NCBI GenBank assembly: GCA_951799445.1
Contig: OX637287.1
Coordinates: 48,823,724 to 48,887,723 of the forward strand
Reading direction: 5' to 3'
Origin: Pseudisothecium myosuroides
Lineage: Eukaryota; Streptophyta; Bryopsida; Hypnales; Lembophyllaceae
Length of the DNA: 64,000 bases
Part shown: piece by piece, positions 22,301-34,754 of the stretch
Layout of the letters: the number at the start of each line of letters is the position of its first letter
How positions within the stretch are numbered: position 1 is the first letter of the stretch
Notes under the pieces: generated by a model
Told to the model about the DNA's origin: nothing
Databases searched by the model: none
The model's input: only the letters and a program-made list of their open reading frames with translations
Made by a program: the position numbers and the translations under genes

Positions 22301-25300
22301 TCCATACATCTCCCGGCCAAGGTTTTCATCATTTCTCTCCTTCTTGTCCATCTTTGCATCTACTGTCTCTTTTCCAGTGGTATTTTTAGATTGAAAAGTG
22401 AACACTTGCATTGTCTTCAGGTGGAGGAGGATTTGGTAGCTTTGAATGTGGGAATTTGTGAAGTCATGCTGCATTTGATCGTGCCTCCAAACAAGGAAAC
22501 AGAGGACATAAATGAGCATCATGCCACTATCGTGACTCTTCAATATTATGAAAGTGCCTTATATGGAATGGTATGTCTTTGCAATTTAATACTCGCTTAT
22601 TAAGTTTTCAAATTGATTTTTGTTTTAGTATGCTTCATACGTTGAGCGCCTGATTCACGAGCTGATTCACAAGTTGTACACCTCTTGTTTTAGATGCTAT
22701 GCAGAATCTTCTAAGTAGCATACTACGAATATATCCCTGACTTTAATAATTATGCAATGTTAGAAATGCGGGAATTCTTTGCGTTTAGTAGCTCCTTGAA
22801 GTAACTTTTTGATTTTCCAGATGCTGCCTTCATCAGAAATGGCTGGAGGAGTGGTAGACAGCAAGCTTGCTGAGCCTCATCTAAGGTTGCTCATAAGTCG
22901 CCTTCCTGGCCTACTTTGGCGTGTCTCTCACGATTGGGTAATTAGATTGTTACAGGTATGACCTTTTGTTCAATTGTGGACCTTGCAACAATGTTCTTAC
23001 TCTTGTCTCCATAGATGATGTACATCCAGTTTGTTCTTACTTCTTTTGAATTTATGGCTCTTTGTTGGATAAGCTTTACTAAGGAGTAGACCGGGGGGAA
23101 GGACATGAATAGCCACATCCTAGTTTTTTATGCTCAAGGCTGTGTGCAGGCGTTTACAAAAGTATTTGAATCAAGCAAAGCTCACTCTGCTATCAAGCTT
23201 TCTTGCTTATCTGCAATGGCCGAGATTCTGTTGTCAGTAAGTCTGAAACTTGTTTCTCAAGTTGTTTTGACTGGCTACTTTTTTGATTGCAAAGTTCTAA
23301 ATGCTGTGCACATGTGTGCACACTAACTGGAATGACGTGTTTTAATTTTGAGCCCCTTCAAATATCGTAAACATGCAAGGAAGCGTATGTTTTTTTGCAG
23401 CAAGGCAAGGGAGGGAAAGTGGACGTACCTCTTCAGTTTCAGAAGCAGTGGATGCAGTCTCTGCCGCGTCTCCTATGGGAGCTGAAGCATACGCATGTAT
23501 CTGTTTCTCAGGTTCGTTAAATTTCTGCTTCCCTGTCAATTTTGGACATGGTTATGGTTGTGATATCAGCTTAGCTCAATTGTTATTCTAAGCCGGAACA
23601 AAATTGAGGCGATTCGGAGTAGGGGATGCTTTTTGATCTATTTGTCACATGGCAGGGAATATGCGTTGGCCTCCCCAATTGTAAGCCCTCAACGTGAGAG
23701 CCCCTGAGTGACTTTGGCATTCGGTACTAACATCTTCTTTCTCGTTCTCTTCAGGCGGTGTTGCAAATGCTGTTACATATAGGACGATCTGCACCAGAAG
23801 GTTCTGTACTAGCTGAAGAATATGCGGCACTGCAGCCTCACATGATTCCCTTCTTCTGCACATTTCTAGCTTCCACTAGAAGCGATGGTCAATGTCCGTA
23901 CTCTGCAGAGCCCATGAGATTCCTATTTTTTTCTTCTAAATGGGACACTTGCAAAATATCAGGTTTGCAGCGTAGATTGTTTCAGTTCATTTAAATGTTC
24001 GTCAATCATAGTAGTGGTGCAGCCTCCTAAATTTTCGAAGGGCCAATCGCAGGGAAGTGTTTGTTTGGACCATTTGTCAAACTGCCAAGGGACTGTCAAG
24101 AACTGGCGATTGACACAGTGTGTTATTGGAGAAACTTCTCAAGCGCATTTCTAAAAGCAGTGGCGCACTGCTGTCTCTGTAAGAGTTCATCACCTTTCAG
24201 TCATCAACGTTATTTTTTCGTACACGTTGAGTACACTAAGGTTTTATGCGAACTGCTTCCGTCTTTTCTTAACTGCTGATCAGAGCTATGTTGTCATTTT
24301 TGTTAAAGATTCGAGTGACTTGGTATCTGCTGTGTCGATGTCGCCTCAGTGATTCGAAACCTATCTCCTGTCACCTCAGTAGAGTTCTCACTTACAACTG
24401 TTTTTCTTGGCAGCGGATGAGATGAGCTCAGAGGTGGCAAGACGGGCAGTTGAAGTGTTCCAAAACGTTTTCATGCGGGGTTCCTCAGGGCTTGCTGAAC
24501 ATCTCAGTTTTCTAGTGACGCTACTTGCAGGCCATACTGCAGCTCAAGGTTTTTTCTACCCTTTCCATGCCTGATGTCTTAGTTTTTTGCACAGGGTGGG
24601 TGATGAAAAGAGGAAATTCCTCACAGCGAGCAGTAGTTCATAAACACTTGTATTTGTCTGAGCAGCTGGGAGAGAATCGCTTGCTGGAAGCTCTTCCAAA
24701 GCCCGGATCACGTCAATCAGTGCAAGCGGAAACCAAAGAACAGCTTTCGTAAGAGGAAGAATAGCGCTCGCTGGAGTTGTTTGCAGTAGTCTCACCCAAT
24801 TAGGAGATTGCAACCTCGTGTTGAATCTGCTTGCTCCTTCGCTCCTGCAAGAGCTTGTAAGTGCAGTGACATTCATGATATTGCGTTCATGTAGTTGTCA
24901 CATTTTTGCAGAATTTTATTCGTATGCTCCTTAATAGTTATGTTCTGAGAACTTTACCCTTCAAATGTTTAAGAACACTTGGTTTGCTGTAATGTTCTTT
25001 TGCAGGTGAGCTATCCCTCCTTTTGTTCTGTGCACAGTTTCCTTTGTGCAGTCGCTGTGCTAAGCACGGATAAGAGAAGCGACTCGTCTGTTCTGCCTGA
25101 AGGCTTGCAAGGATTTCTGCCAAAATGTGTAGCCGAATTTCTTATCTCTATATTCAAGGTCAGTAATCAACGAACCTTTGCCTTACGAGTAGTTTTTGGT
25201 TCTTTGCATGATATGAATGTCAGATCTGCATTTGGTGAAAGCAATCTGACGTTGGGACACTGAACTGCTGAAAATTTGCAGTGCGACAGCCCAGCTGGAG

Positions 25301-26119
25301 GCGTTGAGCATTCAATGGTTCTCTATCGACCGTGTTTTGTACTCATTTCCAGAAGTCAAGATTTTACTGTCGCAGTGTTGAAAAGTGTTGAGTCAATTCT
25401 ACGTGGAGGTATTACGTTCTGTCCGTCCTTCGTAGCTTGTGGTAACGCTGTTGAATGATTGAGTTGCTTGGGTAGACAAGAAGTTCATAGCTGTAGTCTT
25501 TCGATGCTTGGAGCTTCGACAAATGTCTTGAACATTAGGGGATCAAGAGGGGAACAGGAGGGAAACTTACCCCCGTGGCTCTCAGCTGTTTTGAGTGATT
25601 TTTATTTTTAAAACATTTAAAAAGAGATCTAGGGGTCTTCGCCTTTTTTCAAGACGATAACAAGACGTTAGAAATGTATTATGAATACGTTGTGAATTGC
25701 AGTTTGAAGTAGTAGGTCCCAAATACAAACCTAGACTAACCTCATTGCATTGAAGCATCTTTGGCCATAATAGAACCTCAGTCAAATGTTTGCAAGTCAC
25801 TTGTTTTCGTAGTACGTGCATTATCAAAGTCAAAGATACTTCCGTTGACGTGACTATACGTTACAGAAGAATCAGGTTTCTCGCGAGTCAGTCACATATT
25901 TATATAGCACTTGCATTGTAAATGGGGTTCCATGTTCCTTTAAGCGTTGTAGTAACCAAGTTATGGTTGTCTGCAGTTTCACAAGCGTCAACCGCAGATT
26001 CTCTGGAGGATATGTGCGCTACTGCCCAAATGCTTCTTCTAATCTGCAAGCAGGAGAAATTGTCGAGAGTGCTCTCCAGCTCAAAGGATTCGTTGAAAGC
26101 AATTCTAGGGACTTTTGAG
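19303..26119 (+). CDS. TEX10/IPI1-like ribosome biogenesis protein (Rix1 complex)
   Basis: Related to TEX10/IPI1, the nuclear helical-repeat subunit of the Rix1 complex that acts in pre-60S maturation. Exons that join cleanly: 19303-19383, 19611-19683, 20126-20248, 20336-20505, 20636-20788, 20958-21155, 21283-21418, 21610-21657, 21978-22321, 22421-22570, 22821-22955, 23150-23236, 23401-23511, 23755-23887, 24053-24178, 24414-24548 (about 735 codons). The N-terminus is diagnostic: KVGRKLPPPTNATRTDFKSK, then AIVIPGQSV and LKELLTQSMHYSERVRK. FGPFVKLPRDCQELAI fits the C-terminal half. Later exons probably are 24595-24856, 25006-25158, 25282-25408 and 25977-26119, mutually in phase. The junction from exon 16 into exon 17 is out of phase, and the needed frame has two stops between 24640 and 24665. 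The last exon and stop are uncertain; an open frame at about 26,310-26,615 may be the end. Confidence 0.85.
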
Positions 26120-27410
26120 GTGAGATATCTGACCCCTCCTTAGGGGGAAGTCACGGTGGGTTTCAGCGAACTTGTTAAATTCCAAATTTCACCCCCATTC
26201 CCTTGCCCACTTATCCCTATTTCCTTGACACCGAGGGTTAAAAGTGGCAAGTTCTTCTGCATTATTTATGCAAATTTCATCGTCTGTCCTTTGCCATCTC
26301 GAATGTTCAATGAAGTGCGTTTCAGCTCGTTTGTTGAAAACACTGCAAGGAGACCATGTCCCTCATGCATTGAGATGGAGGAGTTCTCTCAAATCAACTG
26401 TGGCTTACGCTATTTTTCTCGTTGTAGATGCAAAATTGGAGCACCAATCAGTTTCAGTCTCTAATATGTGCCAAATTGCCAAAACTGGTTATTTTTCTAT
26501 CTTCAGTATACTTCACGTACTAACTGAAGCGTGTGCACTGGGAGATGGGAACAGACTTATTTCGCGGAGGACCGTGGCGAGAAATGGAGGGCATTGTATA
26601 GTGAGTTGGACATAATTGTGTCCGCCTTGTAAGCGGCGCTGTTATGGTGTTATAGCATAAACTACTGTAGCTCAAGAAGTCAAGGTTGGCAATTGCTACT
26701 GTAGAGTGCTTGGACTGTAAAAAAGTGAAAGACGTGAAAAAATGGGAAATATCTGTGGCACCAACGAGGAACCTTACATTGAAAAAGTGTGAAATTGTCC
26801 GTGATACGGTTATTTAAGTTTGCAGGCGAACAGCGAACAATAGCTATTTTCCATCCAACATTGGCTTCATCCATCCATCCATCTGTCCATCCAGTGTTGA
26901 CCTGCCCACTTGATCCCTTGCCTAACACTCTCCGCTTCTAAGACAAATCTCGTCCATCCATGTGCAGATACATCCAAACTGACGTCTTTAATGTCACAAC
27001 CTATGTGGAATTGCATTGTCCTAAAGCATGGGTTTCGTATTTTTGGAAAAATTAATTTCAGAAGTGTGTAACCAGACACACTAATAACCAAACTTAGAGT
27101 TTACAACATTAATTATAAACTCTAGTGCTAAATTTCAAAAACATTGCTACTGGTCACTAATTCTAGATGTCAATACAAACAATAATTTTAAACTAAATTC
27201 TACTGAAAACCCTAAAGTAGTATCGAGATAGTTCAACTTGCACTAAATTCAAATTCCACATTAACACTATCAATGAACTTATAAGAGAATTAGAGTGACT
27301 TCGACGATGGGTCAAGCAAGACTGTAGATAGTATGACTCTAATTTTTCAATATTATAGTGTAGTGGGGCAACACTATTTTATTCATCCCTCCATTGCCTT
27401 TTGATCATCT
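26120..27410. other. TEX10-like 3' region and unclassified sequence
   Basis: May include the last TEX10-like exon (open frame with ARLLKTLQGDHVPHALRWRS near 26,310-26,450; the acceptor is weak). To the right I see a short run of ATCC units near 26,870-26,895 and no gene. Confidence 0.35.
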
Positions 27411-27623
27411 GGCCAAAAAAATGATTTTAATGTTTATATCTTACAATCCACGCAGTGGAAATTTCTGAAATATTTATCACATGTTCTCAAGTCAGTATAC
27501 TACAAGATCCTATGGTTAAATGTGTCAAAAAAAGTTTTTTTCCAAAAATGTGGTACTTGTATTAAAAATGGCAGTTTTGGAGCGTTTTTGGTGAAAACAT
27601 AGTCATAGAACTTTAGGGGTTAA
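27411..27623 (+). mobile_element. TTAA (piggyBac-like) element, left-truncated
   Basis: The right end GAACTTTAGGGGTTAA is intact; sequence to its left matches the right part of the 41,263-44,544 element (around ACAATCCACGCA and GATCCTATGGTTA). Homology fades at about 27,411, so the left part is lost. The intervening 27,624-28,084 is AT-rich with no gene. Confidence 0.65.
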
Positions 27624-28084
27624 GGGTTGAAGAACATTGCAAGCCCCACAAACATTTTAAAAGTCAAAACCTTAATTTTCACATAGTTTTTTATTTGTAA
27701 ATGTTTTAAGCTTAACTAAGAAATATTGCTCCAATAATCTACTTTTTCTTCCATTTGAATTTTTGAGACCTTTCAAAGATAGCATCTTGAAAGCTCAAAA
27801 TACACCATTTTCGAACTTATATCTATTGAATTTCTCTTGGTGTGGACTCAAGAAGTACATCACTTACACAATTACACCATGATATTTGTCACTATTATTT
27901 CCATTTTTAAAAAAAATCTCATACTACTTTAAGCATTTTATAATTACTATGCTTTTTGCAAAGAAATTTCTTTAAAAAATCGTATAAAATTCAATTTGAT
28001 GTTTTTAATTATGAAAAAAATGAGAATAAATTTTAGACATATATTACCGCATATGAGAAATATCAAATTTTTGAAATGTGTGTT

Positions 28085-29019
28085 TTAACCCCTAAAGTTC
28101 CTTAACTATGTTTTCACCAAAAACGCTCCAAAACTGCCATTTGTAGTATAAGTACCAAATTTTAGAAAAAAAACATTTTCGGCCATAAGTAATCATAGGA
28201 TCTTATAGTATGCTAGTTTTAGAAGATGTGGAAAAAATTTCAAAATTTTCCACTACGTGGATTGGAAGATATTAGTTTTTGAATTGGCAAAAATCCTTTT
28301 TTTGCCCCTACAAAAAACAGGGCAATTGCACTTTACAAGGCCACATTTGTATAAAAAAATGTCCAAAATTGTGGTGCTTCTTTGAGTTCTTTTTCCTAAA
28401 TAAGTTGGCTACATGCTTAAAAAATTTCAAATCATTTGGAACTGTACAACATGTAGGAAAAAAATAGTAAGTAGAAAGAAGTGGACAATGATTCAAAATA
28501 CAAAATTGTTAAGAATTTAATTATAGAATTGAAAAATGTCAATTCCAAAGGATGAAATATTGTTACAAACAATCTACATCCTATGATTTTATTTTTTTTC
28601 CAAAAATATTAAAAATTGAGTGAAATAAACAACTTCAAAGGTTTATTTTAGAGTAGAGAATCTATAACTACCCGCAAACTAAAACTCCTCATAACTTTTG
28701 ACTCATTGATCGGAATGGAATGATTCAAAGTTTTACACGTATATATAAATCTAAGAAATCAATTTCAAATTTTTGTTTCTGAAAAAATTGATTTTTTTTA
28801 ATCTACCCGGACTGCCCAAGTTGAGAAACAAACAACATATTAGGCCATAACTTTTGACTCCTATTTCAAAATGTCATGAAATTTATTGCATATGAAAGAT
28901 ATTCATTGTCCCCACCTTTATTAATATTTCAGCCTAGAAATATGCAAATTTTCAGTCACAAGTACCTCCCCAAATTTGCTATGTTGCTAAAAATAGCAAG
29001 TTGGTCCTTTAGGGGTTAA
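28085..29019 (-). mobile_element. TTAA (piggyBac-like) non-autonomous element, ~935 bp
   Basis: Bounded by TTAA at both ends: left TTAACCCCTAAAGTTCC, right GGTCCTTTAGGGGTTAA. The ends are inverted repeats of each other. Its interior is the reverse complement of the outer element at 41,263-44,544. No ORF with transposase features. TTAA duplication with termini beginning CCC is the piggyBac hallmark; family assignment without a transposase is inference. Confidence 0.75.
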
Positions 29020-29748
29020 TGTAGAGATCTAATGAAATTTGACCAAGTATGAACAAAAAATGTCCTTCAAAGGTTAAAATACATATACTTTGATTTCAAA
29101 TTCGAGACGGACTTTGTGACTCTTCCTCTGAGCTCCATTTGAAATATTAATTGTTCTAGAGTTTTGAGAAATTCATCTATCAATTACTTTAAGTTAGGCT
29201 TTTTGTTTTGTATTGTTTTGTTTGTTACAGTGAGATTTTCCAGACCATGCGTCCTCTGGCCACATTCTTGGTACCATTGGAAAGCACTTGGCAAGGAGGG
29301 GTGCGCAGGCTTTGTTTTGTGGCGTTTGGACCTACGTTGTGAAAGTTTTTACAAATTAAAAAATTAGAAAATAACTGATACTTTTATTTTGAGTATAGCA
29401 ATGGCATAAGGCATACTAATAAAGTAGGAGGCTCAAATTGCCAGCGGGCAAATAGAATCGCTCTGTAGAGTTGTCAGAAATAGTGCAGAGAGTTTTAAAA
29501 ATGAATCAAAGTTTCTTCAATGGGCTTTTTGCTTTTTAATTGTGTTCTTAAATCCCATTGAATAAAATATACATTCATATGAGGCTAAAATAAATGAAAG
29601 CATGTTGTGGATCAATCTTTGAGAGCCAAAATTATAGAAACATGCTTAGTTTGAAGTGCTCCATTCAAAGGATGATTTTGATTGAAGATTGGTCCAGTTT
29701 GTGAGCATCAATAGCTACCTACACACCTTTTACTTTGAAATTTCATAC
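29020..29748. other. AT-rich spacer between TTAA elements
   Basis: No gene or recognisable element. A short GC-richer stretch around 29,230-29,340 has a 67-codon ORF without any known motif. Confidence 0.4.
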
Positions 29749-30677
29749 TTAACCCCTAAAGGACCGTTGTCCCTTTGAGGGACAAATGGGATTTCGGGCA
29801 GGTACCTACGGGCTAAAATTTTGTCTTGGTTTTTGAAACTTTTTTTGAAGATAGAAAAACTGATAAGCTTTGTGGGAATATAATTTTTTTCACAATCGGT
29901 GCCCGGAAACAACAATTATGACCAAATAAGCTCAAAATAAGGGAGGGAGGGCAACCCGGGCAGCAAAAAAAAATTTGCAAAAATTTGAATTTTTTTTTTA
30001 ATATTTTTTTCTCATAGATTATACTTTTGTCTATCTGGAAAGCTTTGATTCATTTCATTTGGATTTGTTATGAAAAAGTTATGGACATTCTTGTTTTTCG
30101 GGCAATTTGAGCATCTTCTTGAAAAAAATAACTTGTAGGATTCATTTATGAATGCAATTTTTCAAATTTTCAAAATTTTTTTTTGCATGGTTTAGTTTTC
30201 TTGATAGAACAATCTCACCATTGGGATTAGTGCATTTTAATTCCATTTAAAATATATGAATATTTTAGATTTTCCTTCTATCTCGTACCTACTTCTACTT
30301 AACAATTTTTTTAAGAATGATAATTAAGTTTTTTTGAATTTTTTTTTCCCCTAGACTTTCAACTCAATTTTCCACTATAAAGATTTAAAGCTCAAAACTC
30401 TGTAGTCCAAAAATTTTAAGTTAAAAATGTTTAAAGTCAAAAAATCTAGTCCTGCAATGTGCTGAAAAATTTGTTTTTTTCAATTTAAACACAGATATCT
30501 TGCAATCTGTGCGGTCAAAAATTCTGAAATTTTTATCACACGTTTTTATACTAGTTAGGTCTAAGATCCTATGGTTAGATGTGGAAAAAAAATTCAATTT
30601 TTTTTACTTTTTGCTATAGAAATGGCAGTTTTGAGTGTTTTTCGGCAGAAAAAAGGCCTTGGTCCTTTAGGGGTTAA
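29749..30677 (+). mobile_element. TTAA (piggyBac-like) non-autonomous element, ~929 bp
   Basis: Left end TTAACCCCTAAAGGACC, right end GGTCCTTTAGGGGTTAA: 17-bp perfect inverted ends including the TTAA. The interior matches the element at 53,190-54,126 over its length (for example ATTCTTGTTTTTCG and CTATCTCGTACCTACTTCTA). Non-coding. Confidence 0.8.
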
Positions 30678-30936
30678 TTCATTCTAAGTTAGAAAACTAT
30701 GATTTAAATTGTCAATGAATTATTTCTCTTTTCTCAAGATTTCTACCCAAAATCTGTGAAAAATGTTATGCTCTATTGACTTTCCAACAAAGGTCCATTA
30801 TCCCTTAGATGGTCAATTTATGAGCCTCCTACCTTGTACTTTGAAGGAATTTATGGGCCCATTGTGAGTCATCATTTGCAAGGACGGAATCCACTTGTGC
30901 TGGAGATGTCCTCTAAGCTTACCAATATAAGTTAAG

Positions 30937-31165
30937 TTAACCCATAAATGACATTGCGGACACAAAACATCCGATGAATGACAAAGAATCCTTCTAGTAG
31001 GACAGAATTGTAACTATTCATCCTTGGAATTTTGTTGCGAAAAAGGGAGGTCTTCTACAATAGTTTGACTTCCAATGAGTGCTTTTGCATTTTTTTAAGC
31101 CAATGATTCCCATGGTATCCAAAGGGATGATTTCCACGGTTACCAGTCCATCCTTTAAGGGTTAA
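30937..31165 (-). mobile_element. Short TTAA MITE, copy 1 of a trio (inverted)
   Basis: About 229 bp including TTAA at both ends (TTAACCCATAAATGAC on the left; TCCTTTAAGGGTTAA on the right). It is the reverse complement of the next two copies. Its right TTAA is also the left TTAA of the next copy. Confidence 0.75.
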
Positions 31166-31390
31166 CCGTCGAAGGACGGACTGATGACCGTGGAAATCAT
31201 CCCTTTGGATACCTTGAGAATCATTGCCTTAACAAAATGGAAAAGCACTCATTGGAAATCAACCTACTATAGAAGATCTTCCCTTTTCACAACAAAATTC
31301 CGAGGATGAATAGTTGCACTTTTGTCCACATGCAAAGATGCTCTGTCATTCATCGGACGCCAAACGTCTTCCGCGTTGTTCAAGGGTTAA
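31162..31390 (+). mobile_element. Short TTAA MITE, copy 2 of a trio
   Basis: Starts TTAACCGTCGAAGGACGG and ends GTTGTTCAAGGGTTAA. Highly similar to copy 3 through GCACTCATTGGAAATC and CATCGGACGCCAAACG. It shares a TTAA with each neighbour. Confidence 0.78.
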
Positions 31391-31616
31391 CCCTTAAAAG
31401 ATGAAGGGGTGATCCTCAAAATCCTCCCTTTCCATTACTGTGTGAATCATTGCCTTAACAAAATGGAAAAGCACTCATTGAAAATTGACCTACTGTAGAA
31501 GGCCTTCACTTTTCACAATAAAATTCCAAGGATGAATAGTTGCACTTCTGTCCACATGCAAAGATGCTCTGTCATTCATCGGACGCCAAACGTCTTCCGC
31601 GTCGTTCAAGGGTTAA
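31387..31616 (+). mobile_element. Short TTAA MITE, copy 3 of a trio
   Basis: Starts TTAACCCTTAAAAGATG and ends GTCGTTCAAGGGTTAA; same orientation as copy 2. The trio has a constant period of 225-226 bp. Confidence 0.78.
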
Positions 31617-33739
31617 ACAACGCGCTTCTGAACTCGGCTTTTTTCTTTGGAAGCTAGGGCTCAAAGCTAGTTCAGAGCTGATGCCGTTCAGCGATAGGGT
31701 TTGCCGGCACGTTTGGTCCGGGAGTTCAGGAGAGAGTGCGGCTCCGCGCTTGTTCACCTGCGTTTGCTACGTGCGTGGGTGGGCGAAAATGTGCACAGCG
31801 AAATTGTGCATCATCAGGTAGATGATTGATTCGTAACCACTGCTTCGATTGTGTGACTGATTGAGGACCCTAGGAAGGGGAGTTGTGTGTCTCGTTAAGG
31901 AGCGAAATTGCTCTTGAATGTTTCCAATTGCAGGTATTGAATAATCTTTGCACGTTTTAGAGCTTTTTGATGCGTGCCCGCATGATCCCTTGAACAACAA
32001 ACGAGTGAGCAAAAGAATGTGTTTCGTCTTCAACTGGGGACAGTTTGAGGGTGATTTCTTTGTGAGGCAGATTTGGTAGGTGATTTGGTGGTGTTAGGGT
32101 GTGGGGATTTCTTTGCGAGTGCTTTCTGTGATTGGGAATGTGCTTGGAGTAATGGTGACAATGAAGGTGTTTGAATGTGAGTTCTTTCTGAGTCTCACCC
32201 CAGGGACAAGAAAATTTATTGTTATGGTTCACTTCTCGTATGCTTGGCAATGTTATGAATGTGACATTGTCGTGCGTGATTGCAGGTTACTGCAATAGGT
32301 CAAAAATTTCCAATAAGCTCTTGCTGCAACCCTCTACTGTTCTTCTCACCTGGAAGTGTGGGTTTTGTTGTCACTCTTGTTGGTGAAAGGAGAGCATTAT
32401 CATTGTTGGAAGATTTTTTCTTAGATTCTAGGGTTTTAGTACATTGCAACAAGATTGATCAAGCAATTGGCAGTAAAAGAGGTTCTGATGTAGAAACTCT
32501 GGTGTAAGACCAGTGTAGCTGTATTCTTAGAGGCACAAAATGCTATTTGCGTGATTGTGGAATTTTTGAATGTAAGAGTCTTATAACCAATAGAAAAATG
32601 ACTTGCGTACCCCTTGCAAATTTTTTGTAAAAGTTTTACAACCATTATGATAGTGACATGTGTATCCCCTTTTGTTAATCCCACGTACTTTTTATGAAAA
32701 TCAACAATTTAACACAATGTGCTCAGATGAGGCAGTAACTGCCTTGCCCTTATTTGTCACAATGGGATCAAAAGAGGCAGGAACTGCCATTTCCACAATA
32801 ATTCTGCTGACTGACTATGTGTCTGCACTGTGCCAGCATCTCTGGAGCGGACTTCGAGGGCCAGCCTCACGCGCTTGAGTGCTGGACTCCCAGTTTGTCT
32901 GCAACGAAGCTCCTCCGTCCCTGTGCAAGTCCGGAGAGAACTCGAAGGGTCTACAACGAAGCTTGAGTGACCATCAGCGCTTGCTTGGAGGTACCTTCAG
33001 TTTGCAACGCCAGCATCCCCATCTTTGCAAGATCGCCCAGCCTGGAGCCTGCACCCGCTGAAGACTGCATACGGTATGCATTGCCCTTCTTCTTCGTCTT
33101 TCAACCATTTTCTCCTTGAACCTCGTTCGGGAATTCAATTTCTGCTCTGTCATGTACATGATGCATTCATCACTTCTGAGTAGGAAAGTAGTCTGCACTT
33201 GGCGTGTGCTGCTGGATGCCCTCCCTGCTATAAAGCTATGGATATCAATTCACAAGTCGTGGGATCCTGGCAAGCATTTAGAGCGTTACATTTTAATTTA
33301 AGTTTTTGCACATTCTTGAGGAATAATTCCTACTATAATTGGATTTTCAACAAAAATTGTTGTGCATCAGTCTTTGTAAGCAAATTGTACTAAGGCAAGA
33401 CATATATTATTTGCTAGGTGGTCAAAGAGGTTGTTCAATTCATGGTAGAGGGACTTTTTGACTTGAGCAAGTGTGTGACTGTAGCCGTTGTCATCCTAGA
33501 AGTTGTTTATGCATTGACCATGGAATAAAATGATTTTAAGGAAATTAATAACTAACAATGATTTTGTTTTGACTTATGGTGAAGCAGGTCTTGTATTGCA
33601 GAAACCCTTGTTTGCGAGATCACCATTGTTACGTGGTTTTCTCAAGGTTAGTGTGTTGTCTATAACATCCAAGAAAGCATTTTGGTTTGCTTTAATCCTT
33701 GATGTTCTAAGGCTTTTGTTCATCAAATTCCACTCGAAA
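31617..33739. other. Unexplained island between transposon clusters
   Basis: Base composition rises here, especially at 31,620-31,800 and 32,830-33,070, which look exon-like, and plausible GT/AG sites occur. No reading frame is long or recognisable, so I call no gene. It may be a decayed or poorly conserved gene. The 33,242-33,393 repeat lies near its right side. Confidence 0.3.
33242..33393. repeat. Dispersed ~155-bp repeat (copy 2)
   Basis: Second copy of the repeat at 18,238-18,395, same orientation, ending in TCTTTGTAAGCAAATTGT. Confidence 0.7.
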
Positions 33740-34610
33740 TTGGCATTTCTATTATAGAGTGCTAAAAACTTTAATTATTGTCTTTTTTGCATATCTAACC
33801 AAAGGGTCTTGCACTAAACTATGCTAAGAATTTGCGGAAGAAATTTTCAAAAACTTTGACTAGGTGGATTGCAAGATGTTTGCATTTGAAAAGAAAACAA
33901 ATTGTTGCTTGCCTAACTAGGTTTTAAAGCTTTGAATCCTCTTGGCTTGAAATTTTTGCACTATCAGTATTGAATTTAGTATTTTTCTAATGTTGAAAAT
34001 TGAATTGAAAGTCTAATGAAATTTCAAAAGAATTACATTTGATTTTCATTCTTTAAGAGACTGTTACGTTGAAGTAGGTTTGAGATTGAAGGAAAATCTA
34101 CATTGTTAATAGGCTAAGATGGAATTGGAACACAATGATTCCAATAGTGAGCTTGTTCTAGCAAACATACTAAATCTTTTGAAATTCTTTTCTTTTGAAA
34201 AATTGTGAAAATTGTGTTCTAAATGAACCTTAATGTTAAAATCTTTCAAGAAGATTTTTAGATTGCTCAAAAAACAAGATTGTTTGTAACTTTGTCATAA
34301 ATAGTCTAAGTTGAATGAATCAAATATTTCACGTAGACATAAGTACTTTCTATGAGAAACAAGAAATTTGAAAATTTTACTTTAACATTTTGTGATCTTT
34401 TGATGCTACCTATAAACCTTGTTTTGAATTTAGGGGGGTATAATATTTGCTCCCAAGCACCAATTCTAATAAAAACTACATTTTTAGAAAGCTAATGTGT
34501 TTTCCTATTCTTAAAATATTTTTAAAAAGATATGACAAAAATTGAGACTGTAAAAGCCTACCCAAACTTTGTCTTGTCTTGTGATGGATCAATGGGACTT
34601 TAGGAGTAAA
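33740..34610 (-). mobile_element. Diverged TTAA (piggyBac-like) element
   Basis: Reverse-complement relative of 29,749-30,677: shared order of features includes a GGATTGCAAGATGTTTGCAT block, TTGAATTGAAAGTCTA, GATGGAATTGGAACACAATG and a final GGGACTTTAGGAGTAAA that corresponds to the decayed TTAA end. Left edge approximate. Confidence 0.6.
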
Positions 34611-34754
34611 GTATCCATTTTCTCCATATTGGAACAATTTCTTGTTATTTAGGCAATGTCTCTATTTGAAACCCTAATCCATCAGCAAATTGATGTTGGT
34701 TGTATGGGATGAAGGAAGAGCAAGTGATTTCCAACACAAGCGTGTTTCTTAGGG

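Noticed and set aside
29400..30850. Possible larger element with GAGCCTCCTAC inverted ends around the TTAA copy
   Set aside because: Only about 12-15 bp match on each side, no target duplication; too weak.
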